Origin: Setomelanomma holmii
Lineage: Eukaryota > Ascomycota > Dothideomycetes > Pleosporales > Phaeosphaeriaceae
Assembly: GCA_010015745.1 (NCBI GenBank)
Contig: ML978292.1
Span: forward strand, 1 to 64,000
DNA: 64,000 nt
Direction: 5' to 3'
The position numbers and the translations under genes were made by a program. The notes below the pieces were generated by a model, which ran no database searches, was not told the DNA's origin, and was given only the letters and a program-made list of their open reading frames with translations. Shown here piece after piece: positions 33,656-44,112 of the stretch (position 1 is its first letter; each line of letters opens with the position of its first letter).

Positions 33656-34654
33656 TTAGCAACTCGTGAAGAATGCTAGTATGGCAAGGCCTGCTGCAAT
33701 GGCGGCCATCAATACCGACGGCGAGGTTGACTCTACGAGGCTGCACGCCGACTTCTCGAATCTTTGCTGTGTCTGTGTCTCGCGTTGTTTTGGCCTCTGG
33801 GTGTCTCTCCTTTTGAACGTGGCGTTTGACATGGCATACGCATCACCCTCCCAGTCTACATACGTCTCGCCCATAGACCACTTTTCCAGCTCCCAAAGCT
33901 CAAAATTTGCACTCTCAACGTATAATTGCCACCATGAGCCTTCTACGCATACTTCGATTTCGAAAGTGAGGCATCGAGCATTGAAAGTGATGTGCTTCTG
34001 CATAGCACGCCGGAACAAGTTGTCCCTAAGCCACCTTGCCTCGAGCGACCCGCGAAAGTCCCAAACACTCGTATCAAGAGACTCGTCACGGAATTTCAGT
34101 GTAAGGGAGTCAAGGTGTAGGTCAAGGAGTGGTTGTAGCCAAGACAGAGTATCGAGCTTTTTCACAGGCCATAGCTCACTGGGTGTGATGTCGGTCAATG
34201 AAACATGTACATTGCGCATCTCCACGACTGTTGAAGGAATCTCGAAAAGAACTGCACTTTTCTGCGGAAGATTGCTTCTTATGTCGGTCAGGCGCTTACG
34301 CAAGGTCTTTTCGCCTTCGATGTCGATTTCGTCCTTGATCTGTCGACAGGACATGCAGAATCCAGCGTAATCCATAAAAGGTGTGGTTTCCAGGCTAGTG
34401 GTGTAGCTATAGACCTGGTTTCGAAGGTCGCGTGGAAGTTTGAAGAAGAATGTCTCCTGAGTCAGCTTCGGATTGACTAAGCCATTCCGAAGCGGGTCGC
34501 GGAGTTTGAAGTATGGCATGTTGTGTACCTCGTGGGCGTTGGTTGACATAAAGTCCAGGTTTGAGATGGAAGTTGGGTCGAGAGTGCGAGTCGAAATTTC
34601 GGGACCAGGAAATATTTGTTGTACAGGCTTCAACGTGGTCATTAGTTGTTCCAT
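33656..34654 (-). CDS. F-box-like / uncharacterised fungal protein with C-terminal membrane segment
   Basis: This is an intronless ORF of 332 aa from ATG 34654. Around residues 65-100 is the pattern FFFKLPRDLRNQVYSYT...FCMSCRQIKDEI, common to a large group of fungal F-box-like or 2EXR-like proteins, in which an LPxxLRxxIY helix is followed by a conserved CRQ. The remainder resembles no named domain. The last ~20 residues (VLMAAIAAGLAILAFFTSC) form a hydrophobic tail that could anchor the protein in a membrane. If it is an F-box protein it would recruit substrates to SCF ubiquitin ligase; that is inference. It is tail to tail with the PEBP-like gene. Confidence 0.6.
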   Translation of the reverse strand: MEQLMTTLKPVQQIFPGPEISTRTLDPTSISNLDFMSTNAHEVHNMPYFKLRDPLRNGLVNPKLTQETFFFKLPRDLRNQVYSYTTSLETTPFMDYAGFCMSCRQIKDEIDIEGEKTLRKRLTDIRSNLPQKSAVLFEIPSTVVEMRNVHVSLTDITPSELWPVKKLDTLSWLQPLLDLHLDSLTLKFRDESLDTSVWDFRGSLEARWLRDNLFRRAMQKHITFNARCLTFEIEVCVEGSWWQLYVESANFELWELEKWSMGETYVDWEGDAYAMSNATFKRRDTQRPKQRETQTQQRFEKSACSLVESTSPSVLMAAIAAGLAILAFFTSC

Positions 34655-34801
34655 GGCTCAGAACCTTCCAACAATGATGCATCTTAAGGACCCAGAGAAA
34701 TCTCTGACCGCGTTCGATTACACCCAAAGTTCAACGGAAGTTTTCACTTCGAGAGATTTGCGCACCTCGATTGCTTCTCTGATGGCTCTAGTGCAACTGA
34801 T

Positions 34802-36478
34802 TCAAGAAGTAGTGGTCGAGCTTCCGAGCTGACCAAGGGTGTCCCGATCGTTGGCCTCACCGACAGACAACAGAGATGTCCAGTTGCTAAGCGAGTCAGA
34901 CCAGTTAAGATCGCGCGAAATTCCGTCTGCCATGGTCACGGAAGAGAGATCTGAGACCAGACCACGTTGCTCCCACGCTCTTTCGAGATCTTCATGAAAC
35001 CGAGCACTCTGGATGAACTTTGTCAAATCCCACCTGCGCTGCATCTCATGCCGGATCAAGGCAATATCTTCGGCATCGCCAAGAAAAAAGCCTAGTGTAT
35101 ATATTGGCCAGTTTCCGATATAGCAATTGTACCAGCCGCTATCGAGTTTGAATCGTCGAAGGATAAGAAGCGCTTTCTGAATCTGCCATGCATCCCGAGA
35201 CATGATGTGAGGTAGCTGGTTGCGGGAAGTACCGACATCCTCGTCGGCACATGTGTTCTGGCCAATCTGCTCGAGCAGCATGGAAATGATGAGCACGTAT
35301 AGGTACCCTGCAGCCTCGTAATAGATCTGTCTCGTGTCTGGCGAATTCCTAGGTCCTAATTTGTCAATCATGCCATTGCTTAGCACGACACCTTCCCAGG
35401 CTTCAGTCTCACGCCGTAGCGTTCCCAGGGAGACCTCGTCGTACTTTTGAGGATTTTGGTATGCATCTTTAGCCTGTATTGCTAGCCTGAATAGCGCGAC
35501 GGGTACTCCGAGGACGGGACTATTTAGGCTTCTTGATTGACCAGGGAACAAAGCTTCTTGATCGAGCAGCTGCTCAGCCTGCATCCAGAAGCGAACGTCG
35601 AACTCGGATAGCGGTACTGGGTCGGACCAGTGGACAGTGCTTGTGAGGAAGATCTGATATAGGACGCTCTCGAATGCCAAGCAGTCGAACGGTTGCAACG
35701 TTTTGCGTGGAGAGTCAAAGAATCGTAGGCTCAGGACGCGCGTCGCTGCTGAAAGATGCGGAGGTATGTCGTGGTAGGTACCTTTGCCCAAGCACTACAT
35801 CTATTAGCGAATGAAACCATGCTGCATGGCGAATGGACATACCCCATGCAAGTACAAAAGCATGATCGACATAAGCAGGCCGTTACAGTTCGTTAAATAC
35901 GGATTACTTGCTTGTACCAAGGTATGGGACAGTCCTCGGATTGACTTCGAGTAGAACTTTAGAGCTAGATTTTGCATTCCTGGGTTTGTGTCCATGTTAT
36001 GGATATGCGATGCCGCGTTGGCCAAAACAGCATATCGAAGGCTTTCGTCACCGCCCATCAGATCTTGGATGTCGCGAATCCATCCATCATGAAAATCTGG
36101 GTGACAGTTCGGCAACAGCAGGTACCCGTAGTATGTCTCGATGAAGTGACGTGAGATGACAACCTCCAAATCGATGGTGAGCCGCGTATGTGCAGCCTCT
36201 TCGGATTGGTGACAAACCGATGGTATATCGGTGTTTGCGCTATATCGCGACCTCGGATGGGATGCGTAGCGACGATCCAGCATTTGACCCGAATCTGGCC
36301 ATTGGCATTTTCGACCTGATAAGTCGCATCTTTCGCAAATTGGAGCTCGCTCATCGCATTTCTTGCGCCTGCTCCGGCCTAAACTGATTAGCGCATCCGA
36401 AAGACAGTGCTTGTCCCACTTACAAGTCAAACATCCACTTTTTCCTCGCAGTCTCTGGCGTTGTGAGTGTACGCTCAT
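34802..36478 (-). CDS. Zn2Cys6 transcription factor with fungal-specific regulatory domain
   Basis: There are three exons, 36478-36424, 36378-35843 and 35794-34802; introns are 45 and 48 nt; the product is 527 aa. The first intron splits the zinc cluster. Spliced, it reads GCLTCRSRRKKCDER followed by APICERCDLSGRKCQWP, i.e. C-x2-C-x6-C-x6-C-x2-C-x6-C, a perfect GAL4-type binuclear cluster within the first 45 residues. The rest matches the general layout of the fungal transcription factor regulatory domain (HFIETYYGYLLLPNCHP; RYAVLANAASHIHN; LKFYSKSIRGL). The ATG at 36478 (MSVHSQRQRLRGK) was chosen; upstream in-frame codons lack an ATG. It lies 3' of the MFS transporter gene on the same strand and near an amidase, suggesting a pathway-specific regulator. 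Confidence 0.92.
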
Positions 36479-36935
36479 TTCGTTGTACGCAAGATTCACA
36501 GGGCGGAAGAGTGATTGCTAGGCTTTTCTCGCAGATCGACGCTCACTGCACGAGTGGCCTAGGTCTTAACGCGATCACATATCGGATGGACGGAACAGGG
36601 GCAAAGCTTGCCGGCTATGTGGTCATTGCACTTTGAGGTGAAAGGTTATGATGGCCGGATCGTTCATGAGCGATGGATCATGAAAGCATGTGGATGAAGA
36701 GGCGTAGAGCGTTCATCGGAAGCAGTTGCAATTGAAGCAAGCGCACGTGCCCATCCGCTAGAGACAGCGAACGTGGGGTTAGAACGCTAAGATAACGTTT
36801 GGGCTAAACAGCCGAGTCCAGGCTCGCGATTGCATTAACACCCTCTGATCCATGCTCTATAAGATATGCCGCCTAATAAAGACGAGCTCGGCGATGATCC
36901 AGTAAAAGATACTCGCTCGACATCGAGTTTATGAT
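36479..36935. other. intergenic: promoter of the Zn2Cys6 gene, 3' flank of the MFS gene
   Basis: No ORF of note was seen. It separates two minus-strand genes and should contain the regulator's promoter. Confidence 0.5.
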
Positions 36936-38645
36936 CTACATCTTTGCCTTGTCCGCGTTGACAATACTCCAATACTTACCACTTGACCTGACGCGCATCC
37001 CCTTGCCAAACTTGATCATGACCAAGAAAACCGATGATGCAGCAAGCCCCACAAAGGCCGCGCTGAGGAAGCAGTTCTGATATCCTAAGTTCCTTAGCCA
37101 TGGCGTAATACCATAATTGACGGCGAACGACATGGTGTTCCGGATTAGGATGACTGCCACAATGGCGTCGCCGCTGATGTCGTGATAGCTGTCAATCATG
37201 TAATTGACACTCAAAGTAACGCCCAAGCTCGAAGTGTAAGCCAGACATCCCATGGCAAACACGAGACCAAACCAATGAACTTGATGTGCCGCGCCGACGC
37301 CCCATAAGAGGAGAGAGCCAGGCACCATGATCAAGCATGTTGCGAAAGGCCAGAGGCGATACTCAGCCTCCATGACTCCGCCGTTCCGGCGAGCGAGCTT
37401 GATTGTCAGCCAGTCGCTGAGGCGGCCTGAAGTGAGCGAACCGACTATGACGCCGATAACGCATGCAACATAACTGACACCAACCATGGATGCACTGAAG
37501 TTATATGGCGCCCCACCGAGAATGATGGATGCGGTAGCGTTGAGTATGTTGAATAAGATTAGATAGGAACCATAACTGAAACCACAGTAGGCAATGACTG
37601 GCCAGCTGAGATATTGGAGGCTTCTCTTGGCGCGTTGAAGCATGTTTTGGCCAGGGGAGGGTCGCCACAATGAGAGCTTCTGAGTGAATGACTTTGTGGC
37701 AGTACCAGCTTTGATGCTTGCGGCTGACTGAGAGGTCACAGGGTGTGCCTTCTCCTGGTCCAGATCAGCGCTCAACTCTGTCCGAGGCGAGTCCGGCGCG
37801 GTGACTATGCCAGTTGTCTTGCGCTGATAATTCGATTCTTCCATGAAGAAGAAGAGGAACACGAAGGTGAAGGCAAGGAAGATCGCAGGCCAGTAGAAGA
37901 CCCATTGCCAGCCCTGACCTTCTGCGATGAATCCACATATGATTGGAGCGAAGTAGTTCGAACCGGCTAGCGTGAAGGAGTAAATGCCCATATAAGTGCC
38001 GCGCTGATGTGTGAAGTAAATATCCGTGACCGAGATTTCTGGTAGTGCCTCGATTGGCGCGATGAAGAAGCCCATGACAAGGCAGCGCGCAATCCATTCT
38101 CCGTTACTCTTCACATACGCACTAGAAGCCATTAGCCACTGCCAAGTCGCAAGAAGAAGCTCTGCTTAGTACCTCCATACGCTCGTACCAATAGCGCCAA
38201 GCACGGATATCAGGTATGCAGGTCGTTTGCCGTACTTGAGGGCAAATGGCTGCCAGAACAGCAGACCCCAGCCAAGTAGCAAGAACATGTAACCAGTGCC
38301 TTCGTTGAGCGTCGATATGGATACCCCGGAGTTCTTGGAGAGTGGAACCAGGACAGAGTACACCGTTGACACCGCCATGCCAGTCATCCAAGTGTATCTT
38401 CGTGAAGTCAGCTTTGAGTGTCGTGGTGATATAGAGCTTGCGACCACTTACAAATTCGAGCATATCGTCGCCATCAGCTTCCGCCGAGGGGTCCAATTGA
38501 GAGGATCATCCGGATCGCTCGATGGAGTCGGAACAAGTACGATGTCTCCGGTGCCACTGCCAGCATGACGAGTGTGTAAGACGTGTTCGAGATCTACCAG
38601 ATGCACTGTACCAGGCACGGCATCAGCGGCCGAATGTATCGTCAT
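36936..38645 (-). CDS. MFS transporter (DHA1/HOL1-like)
   Basis: There are three exons, 38645-38452, 38397-38173 and 38121-36936; introns are 54 and 51 nt; the product is 534 aa. The N-terminal tail carries the motif LVPTPSSDPDDPLNW that precedes TM1 in many fungal drug:H+ antiporter-like MFS proteins. About 12 hydrophobic helices follow, with the TM2-3 loop FALKYGKRPAYL and a long central cytoplasmic loop (around residues 255-310) rich in Ser, Lys and Glu. A second loop motif is SGRLSDWLTIKLARRNGG. It sits in the plasma membrane; the substrate is unknown. It is divergently transcribed from the amidase across a 909-base region, which suggests co-regulation and uptake or export of an amide or its product. 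The donor of intron 2 (GTACTA) is weak, but phase and branch site agree. Confidence 0.9.
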
Positions 38646-39554
38646 TATGTAGTGATAAATACGCCCGTATGTCCTCGAGAAGATGCCAAAGGTTCACCGG
38701 CAGGTTTGAGCTCAGAAGAGACGAAGTGGGCTGCAATATATCATAGAATGAGTTGACGAGTGCCACAATGATGCGGGGTTTGCGATGATCTTGTACGACC
38801 GCTGTACCTGGTATTTATGCTGCACGCAGCGCGATGTCTCAACTCTGGACCTTAACATGGAGTCCAGATATCGGCAACGAGGGGCCCAGAGATACGGTTC
38901 TCGACTAGCCAAAACGATGCAGCCTATCCGGCCAGCTGGAATTTAGCACCGACTCCTTGTGGCTGCTTCGATATCGTGTCGCGAGTGCGCAAATACACTG
39001 AGGCATCTCTGAGGCCTGCCGGAACGCGGAAACACGACTCAGGACTACTCAACATGGTCATTAGAACGCGGGGAAGGCTGAATCCTGAGAGATAGAGACA
39101 GATAGGAAGCGTAAATAGATCAGATTGGCTGATGGATAATGGAACGGACGCTACGGTTCGAATTAGGACCGTCTGTGCGCTAGCGTGTTCATCCCAACCC
39201 CGCCCGGACGTATTCCGCTGTCGCGTCCTTTCGGCAACAACGTCCAGATCAGCCCTGCCTTATCACCTGCATCGTATCAGAATCAATTGCGCAACCAATT
39301 AAGGCTTGCTCAAACCTCCTGCCATGCGACGCGACGTTGTAGCAATGGTCACAAGATTGTGGCCACTGGAGGCCCTGCATTTGATAGACCAAGCACAGGT
39401 TGAAACACACATCCATCCACCATGGCTGATAAGGAAGCCAGAGTGGCCAAGACGAAGGCCTTCACCCCTCCTCTCTGGCTTTAAACTTGAGAGACTTTGA
39501 TCCTGCTGCTCGAGGCTCAATTAACCTTATCTACTTCTCACAAATTTGTACAAT
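38646..39554. promoter_or_regulatory. shared divergent promoter of MFS and amidase genes with HGATAR motifs
   Basis: This 909-base spacer contains at least six HGATAR strings on either strand: 38653-38658, 39090-39095, 39100-39105, 39260-39265, 39427-39432 and 39527-39532. The last is AGATAAG on the minus strand, 22 bases before the amidase ATG. GATA factors such as AreA/NIT2 activate nitrogen-scavenging genes through such sites. About three would be expected by chance in this length, so enrichment is mild. No other gene is seen in the spacer. Confidence 0.45.
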
Positions 39555-41240
39555 ATGGGCGGCGGACCTTCAGAGCTAGCTGTCGTTCAGCCGAAGGCGC
39601 TTCCACAAGGCACACAAGCATACGAAAAGAAGCGCGTAGATCTTCTCGAAGCGTTCGCAGCGAAAGTGCCCAAAGAGCTTCGACTGCCAGCTGATCTCAT
39701 TTCTAATCCACCACTCAATGTCTCGACCATACCGGCAACTTGTGAGCTCCTCACTCCAAAAGAGATCAGGATCACGGAAAACTACGATGCAGCTGGCCTT
39801 GCAGAAGCAGTTGCCCACAAGAAGCTAACTGCCGTGGAGGTCGCTACATCGTTCTCGAAGCGCGCCATTATCGCTCACCAATTGACATGTTGCTTGACAC
39901 AATGGTTTATGGACGATGCCATCAAGCAGGCAAAAGAGCTTGACGACTATCTCGAGAAGAATGGGAAGACGATCGGGCCGCTTCACGGCGTGCCTATCAG
40001 CGTCAAAGAACACATGCCGCTTGCAGGTACATACTCATCGGGAGGCTGTATCTCGAGCACAGTCTTAGACGAGAAGGACTGCCATATGGTCGCCCTGCTG
40101 AGAAGCATGGGTGCAGTGTTCTACTGCAAAACCAACCAGCCACAAGCCATCATGCATCTGGAGTCAACATCACACTACGGCCGGACTCTGAACCCGTTCA
40201 ACATCAATCTCACCTCCGGTGGCTCTTCCGGCGGCGAAGGAGCACTCGTTGCCATGAAAGGCTCGGTGCTCGGATTGGGATCTGACATTGGAGGCAGTAT
40301 CCGCTGTCCGAGCGCATTCTGCGGTATATATGGCTTCAAGCCTACCAGTTGCATTCTACCCATGCACGACATGATCAACCATCCATTCTCGGCAGAGCTC
40401 AACATCCTCGGCTGTCCAGGCCCCATGTGCCGGAGCCTGAGGGATATGGAGCTTTTCACCAAGCTGCTAATTGACAGAAAGCCATGGCTGGAAGATGCGA
40501 AGCTGATACCAATCTCCTGGACAGGCTTAAATACAAGCCTTCCGTTCAAGCCCTTGAAGATCGGCATAGTCGAGCACGACGGCTTCATCATCCCACAACC
40601 GCCAGTCCGACGCGCCATTGCCTGGGCCAAACAACGCCTATCAAACTCAGCAGATACCGGCGCATTTCAGATCAAGCCCTTCACACCATTTGGAGCGAAA
40701 GAAGCCGTCTCTCATACCCGCCGCATGTACTGGCCAGATGGCGGTGCAGTGGTCAGGGACGCCTTCGAAGCAGGTGGCGAGCCCATCGCACCTCTGACTG
40801 AGTGGGGTCTTGCAGACGCAGAGAAGTACGGCATGCTGAACGCTGAGGACGTGAATCAGCTCATGGGTCAACGGGACAAGTTCCGCGCGGACTTCGTCAA
40901 GAGCTGGTCTGAGCAAGATGTCGATGTCGTCATTGCCCCAGCGTTTGTAGGACCAGCATGCGCACATGACACTGCGTTCTACTGGACGTATACGTCGTTG
41001 TGGAACCTTGTCGATTATCCTGGTGTCGTGTTCCCGACGCCAATCAAGACGGAGAAGGGCGAAAAGTACGCGGATGACTACAGGCCATTAGGCAAAGAGT
41101 GTGCGCATGTGAAGGAGCTTTGGGAGCAGATGAATTTTGAAGGTGCGCCCATCGATCTGCAGATTGTCGCGCGGAGGTACCACGACAACGAGCTGTTGGG
41201 AGCATTAGCGTCGTTGAAGGATGTTCTTGAGCTACCATAA
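39555..41240 (+). CDS. amidase (amidase-signature family, acetamidase-like)
   Basis: This is an intronless ORF of 561 aa from ATG 39555. The Ser-cisSer-Lys triad is visible: Lys in VPISVKEHM (K151), Ser in SGGSSGGEGAL (S224), and nucleophile Ser in GSDIGGSIRCPS (S248). The 24-residue spacing between the two serines equals that in fatty acid amide hydrolase. The C-terminal ending (WEQMNFEGAPIDLQIVARR) is usual for fungal general amidases and acetamidases. It hydrolyses an amide to acid plus ammonia or amine; the exact substrate is not deducible. Location is probably cytosolic, as no signal peptide is present. With the divergent MFS transporter and nearby Zn2Cys6 regulator it may form a small nitrogen-scavenging unit. 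Confidence 0.93.
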   Translation: MGGGPSELAVVQPKALPQGTQAYEKKRVDLLEAFAAKVPKELRLPADLISNPPLNVSTIPATCELLTPKEIRITENYDAAGLAEAVAHKKLTAVEVATSFSKRAIIAHQLTCCLTQWFMDDAIKQAKELDDYLEKNGKTIGPLHGVPISVKEHMPLAGTYSSGGCISSTVLDEKDCHMVALLRSMGAVFYCKTNQPQAIMHLESTSHYGRTLNPFNINLTSGGSSGGEGALVAMKGSVLGLGSDIGGSIRCPSAFCGIYGFKPTSCILPMHDMINHPFSAELNILGCPGPMCRSLRDMELFTKLLIDRKPWLEDAKLIPISWTGLNTSLPFKPLKIGIVEHDGFIIPQPPVRRAIAWAKQRLSNSADTGAFQIKPFTPFGAKEAVSHTRRMYWPDGGAVVRDAFEAGGEPIAPLTEWGLADAEKYGMLNAEDVNQLMGQRDKFRADFVKSWSEQDVDVVIAPAFVGPACAHDTAFYWTYTSLWNLVDYPGVVFPTPIKTEKGEKYADDYRPLGKECAHVKELWEQMNFEGAPIDLQIVARRYHDNELLGALASLKDVLELP

Positions 41241-44112
41241 GAAGCGTCATTTTTCGAGTTTACCCACGAACTTCTCTTTCCCTGTAACCTTTGTTCAGAA
41301 ACAACAGCCTTCAAATTGCACACTATCAAAAGCATCAGCGACCGCCCTATAAATGGAGATTGGCAAAATGTAAATCAATGAGAACGAACAGCAGTAACTT
41401 CATGCTCTTGCCCAGGCTTGTATCATACATCTCCAAACTAGCGCATATCGACAATATGGAACGAGATAAGCACAAGAAAGCTGTGATAAAATCCTGCTGC
41501 TGAAGGCTATTAATATGACACACTGCGTTCATACTGCGTTGGTCGTGCGGCAATAGACATGATCATTACGCTTTACGATAAATGCTTGCAAGGGAAAGAC
41601 TAGAAATTTCAAAAGTGCGCCGAGAAGGACGACTGTTCTTCCTATCTTGCTTCTAAATATTGACAGCCCACGAAAGACAGTAGCGGCATTCGCAACGCTT
41701 CAAAGTGAGATGTATAAAGTTTTCTCTGGTCATACATTCCTCACTGCACTCAGCGCAACTTACCCTATTGGGTGACCAAAAGACAATGGTGATCTCACAT
41801 GTCTGAAGGTCCTAGAAAGTCAGCTTCCGTCGTAACTGGTCGTCGCTTTGGTCAAATCAGAATTAGAACAAACTTTGTACCGGTCTTTCGAGATTGCGGC
41901 TCTTTCCTTGGCTTCGTGATTGTCACAATTCTCTTTCTTGCTTCGCACTGAGCTGTGGGATACTGCCGGCTTGAGGATGAAACGTCCCTAGGTTTTACTG
42001 TAGAGTCACTCAAAACTCTGTTGCTTCTTGACAATTCCTTCCTTTCTTTTCGGCTTTCAAAATATGCGAGGTGGGTGTTCATGGCGACGCCAAAACCCAT
42101 GTGCAACTGCCACATGTTCTGCGCGAAGGTCTGCAATTCGGCCGTGAACGACATGCGATACATGTTTGAGCTTGCCCGTGTCAATCACTTTGAGCTACTG
42201 GTTCCCTCGGTAGAACGATTCCAAATGCCGTTACCTCAGGAGGATGTACAGCTTTCTCGAAAGCAGTTGACCGCGCTCGTGTGATGCAGAGATCGATGGA
42301 GTGTGGGGGTATAAATTACTCATCCTTCAACGCCTTTGTCACTTTGCTCAATCTTGTTTCCCTCGCCTTCTCCAAACGTCAAAGAAACTGAAACGTGGAG
42401 ATCGAAAGTCATCACCAGGCCATAAATGGATCTGCCCAACTCCGCTGCTCGCAAAACTTTCTCTCAATGTTGACGTGTTGAGTCCTCGACCACGCTGTCT
42501 TCAAAGCTTAGAAACTCGCCAGACATGAGACGTCAGCATTTGTTTCATGAGGTGCCGAAAAGTTTCGAAAAGAGAGCAAATTGGAAAGGGACGATATTCG
42601 AAGAAGTTGTCTTCCAGAAGTGTAAACCTTAGCTTTATTCAGCCACGGTTGCGGAGGTGGTATATAAGACCTAGCAATCCCTCGATCCGATCAACTTCAT
42701 TTTCTTCCGAATGCACTCAGTGGCAGCAGTATTCCCAAATTTGGAGAAGTGCTCTGTGATGTCTGTTTCGGCACTGCTGCTCAAACTCGCCCAAAGGAAT
42801 CAAATGTTATGGTCCCGCGGCGAGCTTTGCTGCAAAATGCGCGCTTCTGGAAAGTAGCCATATCTGAACGCATGAGAAAGAACGAAATGGTCACGCTCAT
42901 GTACGAGGAAAGATCGTATACCACGAAACTCACCTGAAATTCAGACATGTCTTCCCAATTCTCTAGAGAACTCGTAAATGTCATGCGTGGCGAGGAATAT
43001 AAATACCCCTTTTATACCTTCTATAAGATTTCTTACTATCACACTTTGTATCCAGTTCCAAAACAACAGGCCACGGTAGAGACGTATATGGAATCAGAAT
43101 GCGCGAGGCGCTCTCTTCATGACCACCGTCTAGTGTGAGACTAAAAGCGCGTACTCCGCCATTTTATGAGCTCTCCTGTTCAGATGCCGGAACACTTATC
43201 AAGAAAGCCCGACAATTTTTGTCTACTGTCAAGACGCAAGCATAAAAGCGTGCTGTAACCACCCAAACGTTGTGTCGTTCAAAGTCAACCAGAACTGTTA
43301 CATCTTCTGCCTGCTACAATCTAAAAATCCAGAGTCTTCAAGACATGTCTTTCAAGGATCTAGATGCTTTTGGCTCAGCATAAGTTGCTAGATTTGGTAT
43401 CGTACCAGGTAGGACAGTACATACAATCTTGTGTACTCTCAAGACCTCACTTGTTCACGGCACTCCTCAGTTCTGCCTTGAACAACAATGTAATCAGCTC
43501 CCTATATGCACAAAAGTGCGCTGACCTCGCCGACATGTCCGATCCTGTCCACTCGTCTTGAGCAATATCACATCCATACGGACCAATCGCACATGATCAA
43601 TCTTCAAAATTATGCATTACTTCTAACACATACAGCTCCTTCTCCATTCCGTTCCCCTACCCCATTCTCCCTGAGATAGTCTCAAAGCCTACAGAGATGC
43701 TACCCCCAAACACCAGTGGTTGTCATGATATGATCCATGCTTTCTTGCCCTTTTAATCGTAACACCAGGGTGCCAATCCAAAGTGAAGACCCCGCGAGAC
43801 ATGACGATTACAATGAAATATGAAAATTGGTGGACCCTTCCAGGGCTGGTAGTGTGACAGAAAGTATGAAGTGTGGAGCCTGGCCTGCTGGAGCCCCGAT
43901 TATCTGGTGCCTGAGTGTTTTCGGTCGTGTACATTGGCTTCTATGTGATTCTGGAAGCCGTACTGTGTGGTAGGAGCGCGTGCAACTGGGAGCAGGACTT
44001 GCAGCTGCGAACTCGTTGACAGCGCTCGTGCTCTTTCGCAGCTTCCGCTTCGTCGCGCTACTTGTAACAGTCCCTATACGTCAGAACCTACATATTGCTC
44101 GCGCCGACCGGC
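41241..44112. other. 2.9 kb region without a recognisable gene; tandem TATA-like motifs and short ORFs
   Basis: Plus-strand TATA-like strings occur at 41348-41354, 41713-41718, 42310-42316, 42661-42668 and 42998-43005, with a weaker CATAAAAG at 43241. Several are preceded by a G-rich patch and followed by a CT-rich tract, like fungal core promoters. Short ORFs follow each: 41799-41951 (50 aa with a C-terminal hydrophobic helix), 42525-42632 (35 aa), 42711-42857 (48 aa), 42947-43138 (63 aa) and 43345-43383 (12 aa). None resembles a known protein. From about 43400 to 44112 nothing of interest was seen. Confidence 0.4.
41799..42284 (+). other. two short ORFs in one frame, separated by a single TGA
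   Basis: An ATG at 41799 opens 50 codons (MSEGPRKSASVV..., ending in a hydrophobic helix GFVIVTILFLASH) and stops at 41949-41951. The same frame then stays open to 42282-42284 and includes a Cys/His-rich patch CNCHMFCAKVC near an internal ATG at 42081. It may be a broken small gene, a gene with an unrecognised intron, or chance. No homologue is recognised. Confidence 0.25.
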
